From Prorocentrum cordatum (Eukaryota; Sar; Dinophyceae; Prorocentrales; Prorocentraceae): a stretch of DNA of 64,000 nucleotides. A program made the translations under genes and the position numbers. Shown here piece after piece: positions 42,036-54,649 of this stretch; position 1 is the stretch's first letter; each line of letters begins with the position of its first letter. The stretch covers positions 268,501 through 332,500 of the forward strand of contig CAUYUJ010015029.1 of NCBI GenBank assembly GCA_963575745.1, given 5' to 3'. Below the pieces are notes generated by a model. The model did no database searches. It saw nothing but the letters and a program-made list of their open reading frames with translations, and was not told the DNA's origin.

Positions 42036-43350
42036 AAACAACTCGATTGCTACGACAAGGGGGGAAGAGGAGGACAAAACAAGGATGGGGAGGCCAAGTG
42101 GGGGGAGGAAAGGAGGAGGAGGAGGAGGAGGAGGAGGAGGAGGATGAGGAGGAAGAGGTGGAAGAGGAGCGCGAAGGCATGGCTACGACTTGACACGAGG
42201 ACCTCGGTGACACGAACGACGACGACCAAGAGAAAAATGAGCGACGAGGACATCCCTCAACAACTCGAGCCCTCTGCAGCCCTCCCTTCTCCTGTTACGT
42301 GGCTTAGCCAACATCTCCTAGTGAATCCACTCGTGGCGGTGAGATGCCTCCTGGGGGCAGACAAACAGGAAGCATGTCCGAAAACATAGTCGTCGTCACC
42401 ATCGCCTCCAATGGAAAATCGTCGCTTCCCATGGGAATTTATAGCCCGAACCCAATATCCCCAAACACCCGTGAGTTTTTCAGGGAGCCAGGGTGGCTCC
42501 AAATACTGCTCGCGCGTCCTCCGAATCATCGTTTTCCTCCTCTTCCGGATCGGCGTGCGCCCTCGGCGTCATCGTTGTCGTTGTCGCCGCAGTCGTCGTT
42601 GTTATTGTCGTCCTCCCCCTCCTCCACGACATCCTTTCTTTCGTCCTCCCCCCTTCGACTCCACCTCCTCCACCACTCCCATATTCTAGTAATTCGCTCC
42701 TGCCGTAATTTCTCCTGCCACACATATTTGATACTCCTCCTCTGTCTCCTCTTTCGCCTCCCCCTCTCTTCTCCTCTCGCTTCTGATACTGTCATTCCAC
42801 CTGGTTCGCGTCGCCTCTGTTCGTCCTAGTGCTTCTCGTCCACACTCTTCTATCCATCCTCTCGCTTGAGATATCCACAACATGTCCTCAGACAGGGCTC
42901 TCTCGCTTGGGACTTCCTTAGACGTGACCTGGGAATCATCTCGTCTCGCTTTGGCAACTGCTATTTAGCTATTCGGTCGCCTGGGCGACGACTTGATAAC
43001 GCAAGGCGTGCTCGGATTCGTCGTTTTGGCATGTCGCCGCATCCCTCCTCTCTCTTCCTCTCCACTTGCCTCCGTCCCCCAGTCTCCCTCCCTCCCTTTT
43101 CCATTCCCGCCCCACTCCGCCCCAGCCTCCCTCCTCCCTCTTCACTCATCGCCACGCTCCGGCTCGATATTCCTCGCTGTCTACGCACTCCGTGACGACG
43201 CTCTCGCCCTACAAATGCTTGAGACTTGCCTGCGCAGATCAACCAGGAATCCTGCTCTCGCACTGGCGCGGGATAGTGACTCCCTCGGGTCAGTCTGGGT
43301 CGCTTCGGCGACTCCCTGCTGGAGCAAAATACTCGAACAGGAATGTAATC
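42036..43350. other. Low-complexity and mixed DNA, no gene
   Basis: GGA-rich run at 42105-42165, then CTC- and GTC-rich stretches (42535-42790, 43030-43150). Open frames are Ser/Pro/Leu-rich and not convincing. Confidence 0.5.
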
Positions 43351-43354
43351 AGCA

Positions 43355-43920
43355 ATGTCGTTTGGGCCAGGCCTCGCTCGAGGATGTCTCTGGTGAAATG
43401 GCTCGAACACCTCGAGAAAGGCATCTCGGAACCAAGAACTGCGAGGATATATCAAGCGAAACGGCCTGGACAACCCCTCGCGCGGCGTCTTTGAGCACAA
43501 AGTTGCGAGATCGTGTCAGGCGAAACGGGCCGGATCACCCCAATCCTGGCCATCTCGGAGCTCATAATTGTGAGGATATCTCAAGTGAAAAGGGCCAGAC
43601 CACCTCGCGCGAAGCATCTCGGAACCCAGAGTTGCGAGGAGGTCTCAGGCGAAACGGGCCAGACAACCTCGCGCGCGGCATCTGGAAGCCCAGAGGAGAG
43701 CGAGGATGTTTCAAACAAACCAGGCAGGACCACTTCAAGCCTGGTCTTCTCGGAGCTCAGAGTTGTGAGGATGCCTCAAACAAAACGACCTGGACCACAT
43801 TGCGCGCGGCGTCTCTTGAGCGCATTGTGGTGAGAATGTCGAATGCGAAACAGGCCTGCCCAACTCTCGCGCGGCATCTCGGAGCCTGGACTTGTGAGGA
43901 TATCTCAAAAACGAAACTGG
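43355..43920 (+). repeat. ~65-bp tandem array, about 8-9 units
   Basis: Units carry TTGCGAGGATATCTCA, then GCGAAACGGGCC, then CTCGCGCGGCATCTCGGA, repeating every 63-68 bp. A 390-residue plus-strand frame through this region is a repeat by-product. Confidence 0.85.
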
Positions 43921-43979
43921 CCACATCGTCGTCGCCGCTGACTGGCGGCGGCCATCGCGGGGCCTTCAACGACCGTCGG

Positions 43980-44700
43980 TGGCCCGGGTGGCAGCGCGTC
44001 GTCGTCGTCGTCCTTGCCCTCCTCCCCTCTCCCTCCCCTTGTCGCCATCACGTCGTCGTCGTCGTGGCCAGCGCTGCGGGCGCCCGCGCCCGCGCGGCGT
44101 GGCGTGCGCGCGCGCACCGCGCGCAGGGCGGCGTCATCGCCGTCGTCCGCCGCCGCCAGCGCTAGGAGCGGCTCCTGGCCCTCGCCGGGCGCGGCCAGCT
44201 CCTGTCGTGCCCCACCGCCCCTTGGCTCGGGCCATTCGGCGCCGGTGAGCTGCACGAGCTCGTCCCACAGCCTGGCGTCGTCGTCGCCGCCATCCTCGTC
44301 CTCGCCGTCGCTGCCGTCGCGGCTGCCGCTGTCGAAGAAGGGCGGCGGCGAGGACCGCAGCGCGGACGGCGACGACGAGGTCGTCATCGTCGCCGCCGTC
44401 GACGCCGCCGTCGCCGCCGCCGTCGTCGCTGTCCTCGGCGCCGTCGCCGCGGCCGCCGTCCTCGTCATCATCGCCGCCATCTTTATCGTCCTCGTCGTCG
44501 CTGCCATCCTCGTCGTCGTCGTTGCAAGCTGGCCATGAACCTGGCATGGCGGCGCCGTCAACGCCGCGGTCCTCGTCGTCGTCGCCGCCGTGCGTCGTCA
44601 AAGACGGGTAACGGCGAGGAGTGCGGCGAGGACGATAACGACGACGGCGACGACAGCGTCGTCCTCGTCGTCACCGCCCGCGCCATCGCCGCCGCATGCT
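43980..44700 (+). repeat. GTC/GCC trinucleotide-rich tract
   Basis: Imperfect GTC, GCC and CTC triplets. It yields poly-Asp/Gly frames on the minus strand and poly-Val/Ser frames on the plus strand. Confidence 0.85.
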
Positions 44701-45260
44701 TTCGGCCTCTTCGTCCTCATTTTCCTCCTTCTTGATCTCTTCCTCATCCTCTGGGCTCGTCGCCCCCCCCCGGTACTCCTCCTCCCCCTCCTCCTGCACC
44801 CTCTTCTTCACTCTCTTCCTCCACCTGTTCCTCTCTTCCTCTTGTCGTTGATACGGCATGATCGAATCCACAGTGATGCAAGCGAGTGAAGATAGGAAGC
44901 GAGTGCAGCACAGTCAGCGCCAGGTAGCGCTAAAGAACGGAAGCTCCCCGTGTCCTTCATTCCCTTCCAGACCACGGCTGGCAATGCCAAGCGACTGTGA
45001 TGGGGCACTTCGTGCGGCGCATAGCCACGGCAACACAGCTGATGCGCGTCTGAGGGTCTAGGATGTACGGGGCACTTCCTAGGGAAGGTTCTATACCGCC
45101 ACGCGCTGCACGCATCGCATTCGGCGGAGCCGCGTCGGGGGGTGGGGCACGTAGTGCATGGTGGGCTCCAGGAGGGCGACCATGGCGACAAGCGTCGGGA
45201 CCCCTCCGTCGGGACCCCCCATCCCCCGCGGCGATCTCTGAGCCTGGCGGTCTGCCCGGG
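44701..45260. other. No recognised feature
   Basis: CTC-rich to 44850, then mixed sequence. No convincing frame. Confidence 0.4.
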
Positions 45261-45330
45261 CCTGCTCTTCGCAGGGGGGGCCCTGGCCGGACGCCGGCAG
45301 GCTCCGGCCAGGGCCCCCCTGCAGAGCAGG
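45261..45330. repeat. Hairpin 1, ~28-bp arms
   Basis: Left arm begins CCTGCTCTTCGCAGG and contains CCCTGGCCGGA. The right arm mirrors it with TCCGGCCAGGG and CCTGCAGAGCAGG. The loop is about 12 bases. One small bulge in the arms. Confidence 0.9.
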
Positions 45331-45338
45331 TCAGGGGG

Positions 45339-45487
45339 CCACGTGCGAGCCCTACCCCTCTAACCCCCACGATTTCTGAGAGGGGAGGGTGGGGTTCACT
45401 TCGCTCGGGAGCTCCCGAGCGAAGCGAACCCCACCCTCCCCGCTCAGAGATCGTGGGGGGCAGGGCAGGGGTAGGGCTCGCACGTGG
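45339..45487. repeat. Hairpin 2, ~74-bp arms, no loop
   Basis: Near-perfect inverted repeat centred at 45411/45412 in CTCGGGAGCTCCCGAG. Outer ends are CCACGTGCGAGCCCTACCCC and its complement. Only a few mismatches and a small insertion occur in ~74 bp, so it is either recent or maintained. Confidence 0.93.
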
Positions 45488-46402
45488 TCCCCTACAGGTC
45501 CGACTCCCCGAGAACGGACGGCATCTTCGACCTTTCTGGCGGTCGGGGCCTATGGGGGCGAGTGCTCGAGCTGGCAGGCGCGTCCTGCCCCGAGAGCCGG
45601 GCGTCGCAGCTGCGTCGCACGTGGCCTGCTCCGAGCGAGCCGCGGGTCCTGACGGAGCGCTCTCCGGCCCGTGAAGCGTGGCAGACAGGCGGGATACAGA
45701 GGGAACGCTAAATGAGGAACGAAGCCCCGTCTTGGCCCTGTAAGCGCCTCCGTGCCCGAGGAGGGCAAGAGGAACAGCACTGGAGGAGCCTAAGGAACAT
45801 CGAGCCCCTTCCGAACCCAAACTGCTCCCTGTTTCAGCGTCTTGACCGTAGGGGCTAAAGAGTTTGCAAAGCGTTTCTTTCGCAACGTCTGATCCCACGA
45901 TGGGGCACCTAGTCTTTGAGACACAAATACTCGCACCAATCGGTTTACATCATCCCCTGCCGCGGGGGCTTGCCAGGCTCCCCGGCAGCCTTCTCCTCCT
46001 CTTCTTCTTGAAGGCCAAGTCCGGCGTGGTCTTCTTAGCGTTCCGAACGGGTCGCATCACGGAGTCGAGAATCGAACTATCTGACGTACCAGAAGAGCGA
46101 GGACGACAGGATGCAGCATTGGACATCGCAGAGGAGTGGCAGTGAGAGTGGAGAACGGCACAGAAAAGAGATCGGAGGGAAGAGAAGGAAGCGGGGAAGA
46201 AGGCAGAAGAGGGGAGGGAATGGGGAGGGGAGGAGAGCGGGTCGAGGGTGATGTTTCGCGGCAACGGCAGCAACCATGGTGGCGGTGATGGGTGGTAGGT
46301 GATTGGTTGAAGGGAGTGACGTGCTGGAGGGTGCTGGCTGCGTGGTCGAGGGCTTTCTGACCCCCTCTTCTCCTCTCGCACGTCGGTCCTTCACCCACAT
46401 CT

Positions 46403-46433
<31 letters not shown>

Positions 46434-47950
46434 CCTGCTTGCCCTCCTCAGCATTATCCTGCCTGCTCCCCCATATTCGTCTTCGTCCTCCTCGTGGAGG
46501 CGGTAGAGGTGTCTACTGAGGAAGAAGAGCGAGAAGCCCTTGCGATACCCTTCGGGCTCACCCTGTTCTTCGTCAGGGGAGGGCTGGAAGATGACTCTCC
46601 TGGATTCGCTAACAGTGGGGAAGAGGAGGAGGAGGAGGAGGAGGAGAAGGCGGAGAAGAAAGAGGAGAAGCAGAGGCTGAAGGGAGAGAGGCGGAGGAGA
46701 AAACCGATGGGAAGGAGGAAGATATTGTAAAAGAAGAAGGGCGGAGGAAGGAGAAGGAGGAGGGAGGGAGAGACGATGAGGACGATCACGCAACGGCGGC
46801 GACGACGACGACTGGCGCCCAGAAGACGAGGAGACCGATAGCGGTGATTCCCCGCGCCCCCCGCGCCAGACCTCTGCCAGGAGGGAGGGGTCCTGGAGGG
46901 AAACGGGCCCTCGCCGTCGCTCGGACGTCCACTCCCCGTGTATTTTGCAGCTTCGCACTTTCATCTTCGCGAACTGAGCGAGCCAGGATGCTCCTCGAGG
47001 GTCCCCGCCGAGAAAGACACACGCACGTCCGAGCGATGCCAAGGACCGGCGTGCCATCATCCCGAATCGTTTGCTGACGGCCCCGGGGCACTGCAAGGGC
47101 ACAAGGAGGGCGAGAGCAGGGACACGTCTCGGGCGCCCCGTTCCCTCGGACCCCCCGGGGGTGTCTGGAGGCCCCTGGTAGGAACGCGGGAAAGTGGATT
47201 CTTCAATACTGTTCATCTTAGAAATGCAGGGACGCACTTGTCGTCGACCTTGGAGCATCGTGGAGTCTCCCGGGGCTTCTGCTGGTCCCCAGGGCCACAC
47301 GGGGATACGAGTTCTCCGCGGGGCACCTGCTGGCGGGTGGGTCCTCGATCTGCCGCAAAGACACTCAGGGCCTGGACCCCCGCAGAAGGTCCAGATGCAC
47401 ACCACACAGGAGAAAAAGAACGGCACAAGTTCCGAGGTCCGCGCGGAGTTCTCGGATCGGCGCTGGACACCCCCCTCTCTAGCGCGCGAAGCGCGGCAGG
47501 CCCAGCGCTGGAGGCGCCACCAGATGGGCCCAGCGCCGATCCGAGAAATCCGCCCAGACCGTCGAGGGTCTGGTCTATGTTCGTGCAGTCCTCTCTCAGA
47601 GGAGAGGGCCTCCAGACCTGGATCCCCGCCGAAGGTCCACGAAGGCCTCCGCGCGAGTGCGAGGGACGGGGCACCACCAGCTGGCACGCCGCCCCCCCCC
47701 CCCTCGCTGGCGAGGTGCGCCCTCGGGGCCTCCGCCCTCGCTGGCGAGGTGCGCCCCCGACGCGGCCCGGCCGGCGAAGCGCAGGGACGGGCGGAGGGGG
47801 GCGGAGGGTGGGGCCACCGCCCGAGGAGCCTGGTGCGCCCCGCGGTGGGCCGCCCCGCCTGCCAGGGCTGCGCCCCCCATCGGTGCGACGGAAACCGGCA
47901 CGGGGAGTGATGGGCCTCTTTTCCATCACCACCACCAGAAGTTGGAGGGG
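45488..47950. other. GC-rich and low-complexity region, no gene
   Basis: Minus-strand frames at 46077-47687 are Ser/Pro/Arg-rich and open by composition. Includes CTC tracts (46400-46435), a GGA tract (46620-46660), a short inverted repeat (TCTCGGATCGGCGCTGG near 47455 versus CCAGCGCCGATCCGAGA near 47528), and short GCGAGGTGCGCCC duplications near 47710-47755. Confidence 0.45.
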
Positions 47951-47954
47951 GAGG

Positions 47955-48012
47955 GGGTCCTCCTCCTCCTCCTCCTCCTCCTCCTCCTCCTCCTCCTCCT
48001 CCTCCTCCTTGT
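47955..48012 (+). repeat. (CTC)n microsatellite
   Basis: About 18 CTC units with one interruption. Confidence 0.95.
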
Positions 48013-49065
48013 CCTCCACCTCCTTCCCCCCTAACTTATGGTGGTGGTGGTGGTGGAAAACAGGCCTATCAGGGAGAGCAGGCACGAAGACCGACAGCAT
48101 TCCCTGCTCGCTCTGGACAGGACTCGCCGTCGGTGTCCCCGCGGGGGCTGTCCATTTGAGACACACGGCGGGCTGCCCAACAGCGGCCGCTGTCGGCTTG
48201 GGACAACGTCTGTTGTTGGGCATCGTGCCAACGTGTTCCGTACATGTGTCGTGCATCCACATCCCACAGGCGCGCCAAGGGAACGCCCTCCAAGCCGCGA
48301 GGGCTATCATTTGGCGCCGCTCGCTGGCGCCACTCGCTGTGGAAGTTGTCTCAGGCCAGGCCGGCGGGGACACCCGCAGTTGACCTCTTCTCTCGCCTCT
48401 CTGTGCGTGACCCTTAAGGCGCACGCGTCTCTGTGGAGTGTCCTGCGGCCGAGTGCCCTGCGCAGGCGCCATTCCACAGGGGGTGGGAATATGCTGACTG
48501 GCTGTCTTGCTCGTTCATCCCTCTCACACTCGCGGCTTGGTTTCATGTATGGGTTTTTCATGTGCGGGCGTGCGAGGCGCTGGCGCGGGCGCCAGACTCT
48601 GGAAGCTGTTCTCCGTCGAGGCTGGAACTTGTAATGCGAGTCCACCGCATAGGGAGCGGGAGGAGGGGCAGCGAGTATGGATATCGTTGGGCCGCAGGGG
48701 GCCCGAACGTAAGTGCACATATCCACCGCCTGCCGAGGTCCAGCAAAATCGATTCCCCAGGCGATGGATGTGTACGAAATCCTCGATTGTGCGCGGCGCT
48801 GCGGTGAGGGCCACGCTCTCCCAGAGATCCGACGCATTGTTTTTCAAAACTAGGCTCCCGAGGTCTCGACCCTTTCCCCGGGGCTGGCGTTTCATCCTGA
48901 ATCGTTGTTTGACGGTCCCGACGGCGACACAAACTCGGCCCTGCTGTTTCATTACGTTGGAGGTCTGGGAGCGCTTCTGCAACGATCAGCATCCGTCCTC
49001 GATTTGTTTACGGATAGCAAGAGGTTTTCCCTCGCTCCTCGTCATCCTCTCCATCTATTTTGTGT
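48013..49065. other. No recognised feature
   Basis: Mixed sequence with open frames on both strands up to about 150 residues, none with a domain or matching neighbours. Confidence 0.4.
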
Positions 49066-49351
49066 TGTTGATCCTCTCCCTTCCTGTCACCGACCTCCTC
49101 GTCCTCTTCGTCCTCGTCCTCGCCCTCCTGTCGTGCTCTCCCCCCCTCCTTCTCCTCCTCTTCCTCCTCCTCATTTTCGTCCTCCTTCTCCCACTGCTCC
49201 TCTGGCCTGACCCCGTTTTCCTCCTCCTCCTCCTCCTCATCCTCCTCCTCCTTCTTCCTCCTCCTTCTCATCTGCATCCCCATCATCATCATCACCACCA
49301 CCACCACCAACATCACCACCACCACCACCACCATCACCACCACCACATCAC

Positions 49352-49433
<82 letters not shown>

Positions 49434-49625
49434 GTCATCATCATCATCATCGTCGTCGTCATCATCGTCATTATCATCGTCATCATCGTCATCATCATCG
49501 TCATCATCATCATCAGCAGCATCATCAGCATCATCAGCATCATCAACATCAGCATCCTTATCATCATCCTTACCATCATCACCAGCATCATCCTTACCGT
49601 CATCACCACCACCACCATCATCATC

Positions 49626-49659
<34 letters not shown>

Positions 49660-49700
49660 TCACCACCATCATCATCATAACCCTCATCCTCATCCTCATC
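49066..49700 (+). repeat. CTC then CAT/CAC trinucleotide tract
   Basis: CTC-rich to about 49270, then CAT, CAC and CGT triplets to about 49700. The poly-Ile/His and poly-Met frames are artefacts. Confidence 0.95.
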
Positions 49701-51515
49701 CTCCTCCTACGCCTCCCCTTCCTCCTCCTCACCAACGCCATTCATCATCGCCGTCATCATCGGCATCCTCGTCCTCGCCCTCCGCCGACTTCTTACTCCT
49801 TGCCCCCCGCTTCGGCGGCGAGCGAGGGGGAGAAGCGAGAAGGAGAAGGCCTTCACAGAGGGCGGCGGGGCTTCTCAGAAGGCCTCCCGCCTCCTGCGAG
49901 GTCCCCTGTGTCTTCGGGGGAGGCCCCGAACACCTCTCAGAGGGCGCGGGGGCCTCCGAGCCCTCCGTGGAGGCCCGCCCCTCCTCGCTTCCCCACGGGG
50001 CTCGCCGCCGACCCCTCCCCCTCCTCCCGGCACGCACGCACGCCGGCAGGAACATGCTCGACGCCCGCGGTTCTCGGAGCGGCGAGCGCGGGGCGCACGA
50101 GGCTCCGGGGCCCCACTCGTGGGGCCGCAGATCCGGCCAGCAGCGGGGCGCTCCCCCGAGACGCCGACCGCAGCGCCTCACGAGCGGCGAGCGCCCCCAC
50201 CTCCGCGCCCTCGCGGCCCGAGGCTCCAGGGCGCGCTCCCGCGGATGCGCGGTCGCACGGGTGCGCTCCGCGCGGGGCACGGTCGCGAAACCACGCCCCG
50301 CATATCCGCGGGGTCGCGGCTCCGGGGCCCACGTCGAGTCGGCTCTGCCGGCGCAGAGCCCGGGATTGTTGGCAGCACGGGAGGCCCGCGACAACGACCG
50401 AGTCGGGCTGGCCAGACCAGCTGGCTCGGCCCACGTCCTGGCGGCCGGCCGTGCAGTCACAGCCGCGGGCCCCTGGCGCAAGGTGCCCCCAAGAGTTCCA
50501 AGGAGGCCCTCACGGCCTTCAGAGCACCCCTCGCGAGGCCCAGAGGGCCCAGGGCCCCAGGATTGAGCGAAAAGCTGGAGGCACCTTGGGCCAGGGGCAC
50601 CTCCAGCAACGCCTGAACGGGCATCGCCAACACAGGGGAAATCGGCAGATGCCGTGGCCACGTGGCCGACTTCGGAGAAAACCCGAGTTCAAAGATGCTG
50701 GCCTGAGCGGCCTACCTTGGAAGGGCCCAGGGACACACAAATAAACAAACACAAACCCAGGATTCCCACTACTTCTACATACTTTCTGAAGCTTCGTCTC
50801 ATGTCCCATGCTCCCCCAGGGGTCGACGATTCTTTGTGTCTGTGTGTATTTTCCCTCCTATAACAGGCTTCGTGGGGTTTTCGGATGGACCAAACATGTT
50901 GGGCCCAACCCTGGGACATACGATGGGGGTGGCGTCCAAACTCGATAGGGCTGCGTCCGAATAGCCCCCTTGGGGTGTATCCCAAGGTTTCCCTCCTTTT
51001 CTGAGCGGCTCTAATTCTCTTCGAAAAGCCGAGGGTTGGGGGAGAACGGTCGTCTGCGAGTCGATGCCCCGAGGGCGCGGCCTGTCCTCGAGCGCCCCGC
51101 ACGGTCGAACGAGTCGTCTTAAGGGGGTAACTCCTGGGAGGCCTTCATCAGAGCGATTGAAGGCCATGTCAAGGCCGATTCAGGGGCCGCTGAGCCGGAG
51201 CAAGCAGGATGAGGCCAGGGATGCAGCCGGATGCAGCGGGATTGCGCCGGATGAAGCGGGATTGAGCTGGATCAAGAGGGACTCAAGCGAATCAGGCTAG
51301 TTTTCGGCTTGCGCCGTTCAGAATGCAAGCCTCCCATGAGTTGCATCCTGGGTCGTCGTCGTCGGGCGGCTCCCTCTAAGGGGGTTGCCGGGCTGGTGCC
51401 GCTGCGCTCCTGGAAGCTCGGGTGCGTCAGCGCGCGGAACGACTCTTGCGAGGCACTCGGGCGCTTGACCGTGCCACTGACGGGGAGAGAGCGGGGGGCG
51501 AACAAGAGACTTGAA
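49701..51515. other. GC-rich region, no firm gene
   Basis: Open frames on both strands across 49.7-50.7 kb are Arg/Pro/Ala-rich. 50.7-51.5 kb is less biased but shows no domain. Short GATGCAGCCGGATGCAGCGG-like duplications occur near 51205-51280. Confidence 0.45.
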
Positions 51516-51520
51516 CTAAT

Positions 51521-51521
51521 G

Positions 51522-51552
<31 letters not shown>
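51521..51552 (+). repeat. (CTG)n microsatellite
   Basis: About 10 CTG units. Confidence 0.9.
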
Positions 51553-51553
<1 letters not shown>

Positions 51554-51774
51554 TCTCGTCCTCTCCTCTCCCCCCCTTCCCCTCCCCACCTGCCCCCTCC
51601 CACTCCCCCACCGTAGCCCCGCTCCCTCACCCCCTCCTCCTTCACCCGAAGGGTGGTGTTCTCCACCACCGTGCCCCTTGGCACGGCGAAGCGCTGTGGA
51701 ATGCCAAGAGCTGTCTGGCAGGATTTCTGTGGTCTACTGAAGAAGCCGTGCGCTCAGCCGCGTGCACCCCCCCC

Positions 51775-51864
51775 CCCGCACAAACACAAACACACGCACA
51801 CACACGCACACACACACACACAGTCACACACACACACGCACACACACATGCACACACACACACG

Positions 51865-51896
<32 letters not shown>

Positions 51897-52470
51897 CACA
51901 AGCACATCTTGGCGTCGCGCGCATTGGCAGGGCGCAGAAAAGTCAGAGAAGCAAGAGAAGCGGGCACTCACGCGCCTGGACGGCCGAGCCCTCATGCGCT
52001 TGGAACCAAGCAGCGCGGGACACACACACACACACAGACACACACACACACACACACGAACACATACATTCACACACACGCACGCACTCACGCACGCATG
52101 CACGCACGCACGCACGCGCGCGCACGCCCGCGGGTGCGCGCGCACGCACACACGCACACGCCGCACACGCACACGCACACGCAAACGCATACGCACACGC
52201 ACACGCCCACGCCCACGCCCATGCCCCCGCCCCCGCCCACGCCCACCCCCAGGCCCACGCCCACGCGCCCACGCCCACGCCCACGCCCAAGCGACCACGC
52301 CCACGCCCAAGCCCACGCACACACACACACTCATTCGCAGGCGCCCACGCAAACACAAACAAACGCCACAGAGTACATCACAGTTAAACACAGTTCACAC
52401 ACAGACACACACAGACACACACGCACAGACGCATACACACAGGCGCACACACAGACACACACAGACACAC
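51775..52470 (+). repeat. CACA/CACGCA/CACGCC simple-sequence tract
   Basis: CACACGCA-type repeats (51780-51900, 52020-52200), CACGCC hexamers (52200-52310), then CAGACACA (52395-52470), with a ~115-bp non-repetitive interruption at 51903-52018. Confidence 0.95.
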
Positions 52471-52719
52471 TCGTGATGTGTCGTGCTGTGTCGTGCTGTC
52501 GTGCGGTGTGTCGTGATGTGCTGCGTTGTGGTGCGATGTGCTGCCACACGCACACACACACACGCACACGCGCGGCCGTGCTGCGCTGTGCATGAGATGT
52601 GATGTGGAGCACAGACGCACACGGACGGCCCCCCGTGACGTACTGCGCTGTGATGTATATGTGTATGCGAACTCACGGCCGTTTTCTGGAGTTTGGCTCT
52701 CCTCCTTCCTTTCCTCTCC

Positions 52720-52910
52720 TCCCCTTGTCGTTCTCGCCGTCGTTGTCGTCGTCGTTGTCGGCGGCGCCGTCTGTGGTCGTGGTCGCTGTTGTCCCTTGTC
52801 CGTCGCTGTGTTTTTCGCCGTCGTCGCCGACGTCGCCGTCGTTGTCGTCTTCGTCGTCGTCGCCGTCGTCGCCGTCGTCGTCGTTGTTCGTCGTCGTCGT
52901 CATCGTCGGT

Positions 52911-52958
<48 letters not shown>

Positions 52959-52970
52959 CCCTTGTCCGCC
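52720..52970 (+). repeat. GTC trinucleotide tract
   Basis: GTCGTC runs with GCC interruptions, perfect at about 52912-52957. It is followed by a C/T-rich stretch to 53190. Confidence 0.92.
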
Positions 52971-53214
52971 CCCCTTCCACCGCCTCCCTTCCTTTCCTGT
53001 GTACCTCCCTTCTTTTTCGTCCCCTCCCCTTCCCTTGTCCCTCCCTCCCTCTCATCCTGTCCTCCCTTGCCAGCCTCTGCTTTCCATCGCTCACTCTTTC
53101 CCTCCCTCCTTCCATTCTCTCCCCCCGTCCTTTTCTCTCTCTCCCTCTCCCTCCCCCCCCTCCTCCCCGTTTCCCCCCCCTCCCCCCCATTCCTCCCGCC
53201 TCTCCGGGGGGATG

Positions 53215-53660
53215 TTAACTAAGCACACGCTGGCTCAATGAAACGCCCACCCGCGTTTCCACATGCTCGCGCGAGCCTGGTGCGGTGTCGCGCGGTGCAC
53301 GTGCTGCCCCATCACGCCACCCGGAACGGCCTGGTCCACCTTCCAAAACCGACGGCGGCAACCACGGAAGCCTGCACACGCGGGCACGTCCCAGGCTGGT
53401 GGGCGTTTCGCGCTGTGGGAGGACCTCGTCGTGCGTTGCTCGCGGGTCGCGTGGGCGTAGGTGTGCCCAGGACCGGAAGGGGGCAGGCCCAGAGTGGATG
53501 GGAGCATGCAGAGATCTGCGGGTGGGTGGTGGTGAGGGTTTGCTGCACAGAAGACCGTGCCCCACCCGCGCACTTCCCCCTCACCCACCGCCACCCGCAT
53601 TGTTTGCGTTGGCGCGCGGCCTGGGCTGAGACGGAGTGAGGATGCGAGGTCCCACTTGTG
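53215..53660. other. Unique-looking stretch, no gene
   Basis: The only non-repetitive stretch in 51.8-54.3 kb. Frames on both strands are open but have no domain. Confidence 0.35.
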
Positions 53661-53667
53661 GCGGGCA

Positions 53668-53830
53668 ACAACAACAATCTCACCACCAACAACAACATCG
53701 ACGACGACAACAACAACAACGACGACAACAACAGCAGCAACAACAGCAACAATAACAACAACAGCAACAACAGCAGCAACAATACCAAGGACACTAACAG
53801 CAACAACTACACCAACAACAACAACAACAA

Positions 53831-53861
<31 letters not shown>

Positions 53862-53871
53862 GTCGTCATCC

Positions 53872-53925
<54 letters not shown>

Positions 53926-54000
53926 ACGACACCGACAATAGCAACAACAACCACAACAACAACAAGCACAGCAACAACAAGCACAACAATACCAAACACA
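53668..54000 (+). repeat. CAA and CAT trinucleotide tracts
   Basis: CAA/CAG/GAC triplets, then CAT triplets (53830-53925), then CAA/CAC. Confidence 0.95.
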
Positions 54001-54002
54001 CT

Positions 54003-54335
54003 CTCTCTCACACACGCACACACACACACGCACGCACGCACGCACGTCGGCACGCACGCACGCACGCACGTAAGCACACGCCCACGCCCACGCCCACGCC
54101 CACGCCCACCTCCCGCCCCCGCCCCCGCCCACGCCCACGCCCACGAGCCCACGCCCACGCCCACGCGCCCACGCCCACGCCCACGCCCACGCCCACGCCC
54201 ACGCCCACGCCCACGCCCACGCACACGCACACGCACACGCACACGCGCTCACACACGCACGCGCACACGCATACGGAACCGCACACGTGGAAGCGCACGC
54301 TCACGCGTACGCGCACGCGCACACACACAGTCCTA
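54003..54335 (+). repeat. CACG/CACGCC simple-sequence tract
   Basis: CACACGCA, then CACGCC hexamers (54075-54220), then CACACGCA. Confidence 0.95.
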
Positions 54336-54649
54336 GGGTCCCCAAGGCCTAGGTGGAGGTCTTTCGGACCTCTGGCTGGAGGCGGCCAGGCGGGGAAAAC
54401 CAAATCGAGTTAAAACACTTTTCAGCTATATCCACATTCGGTATTGGAGAGTATTCCCCGCTAGCCTGGCCTCACAGAGCCGGCACACGTGCGCATGTGA
54501 GTATCTTGTTGTCGAGCCTACCGGTTGGAAAAAGACACGCACCTTCGCAGCAGCAGGAGCGTGGATATTCCAGCTTCCGCAAATACTCCGCCGACCTCCA
54601 CGTCTGGGAGGACACCCCGGGGTCAGCAAGGACCCCCGGTAGGTTGACA

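Noticed and set aside
42993-44165. 390-residue plus-strand ORF
   Set aside because: Runs through the CTC-rich tract, the 65-bp array and the GTC tract. Low-complexity throughout.
48507-50744. 745-residue plus-strand ORF
   Set aside because: Consists of CTC, CAT and GC-rich translations with no domain.
51653-52595. His/Thr-rich ORFs over the CACA tract
   Set aside because: Simple-sequence translation.
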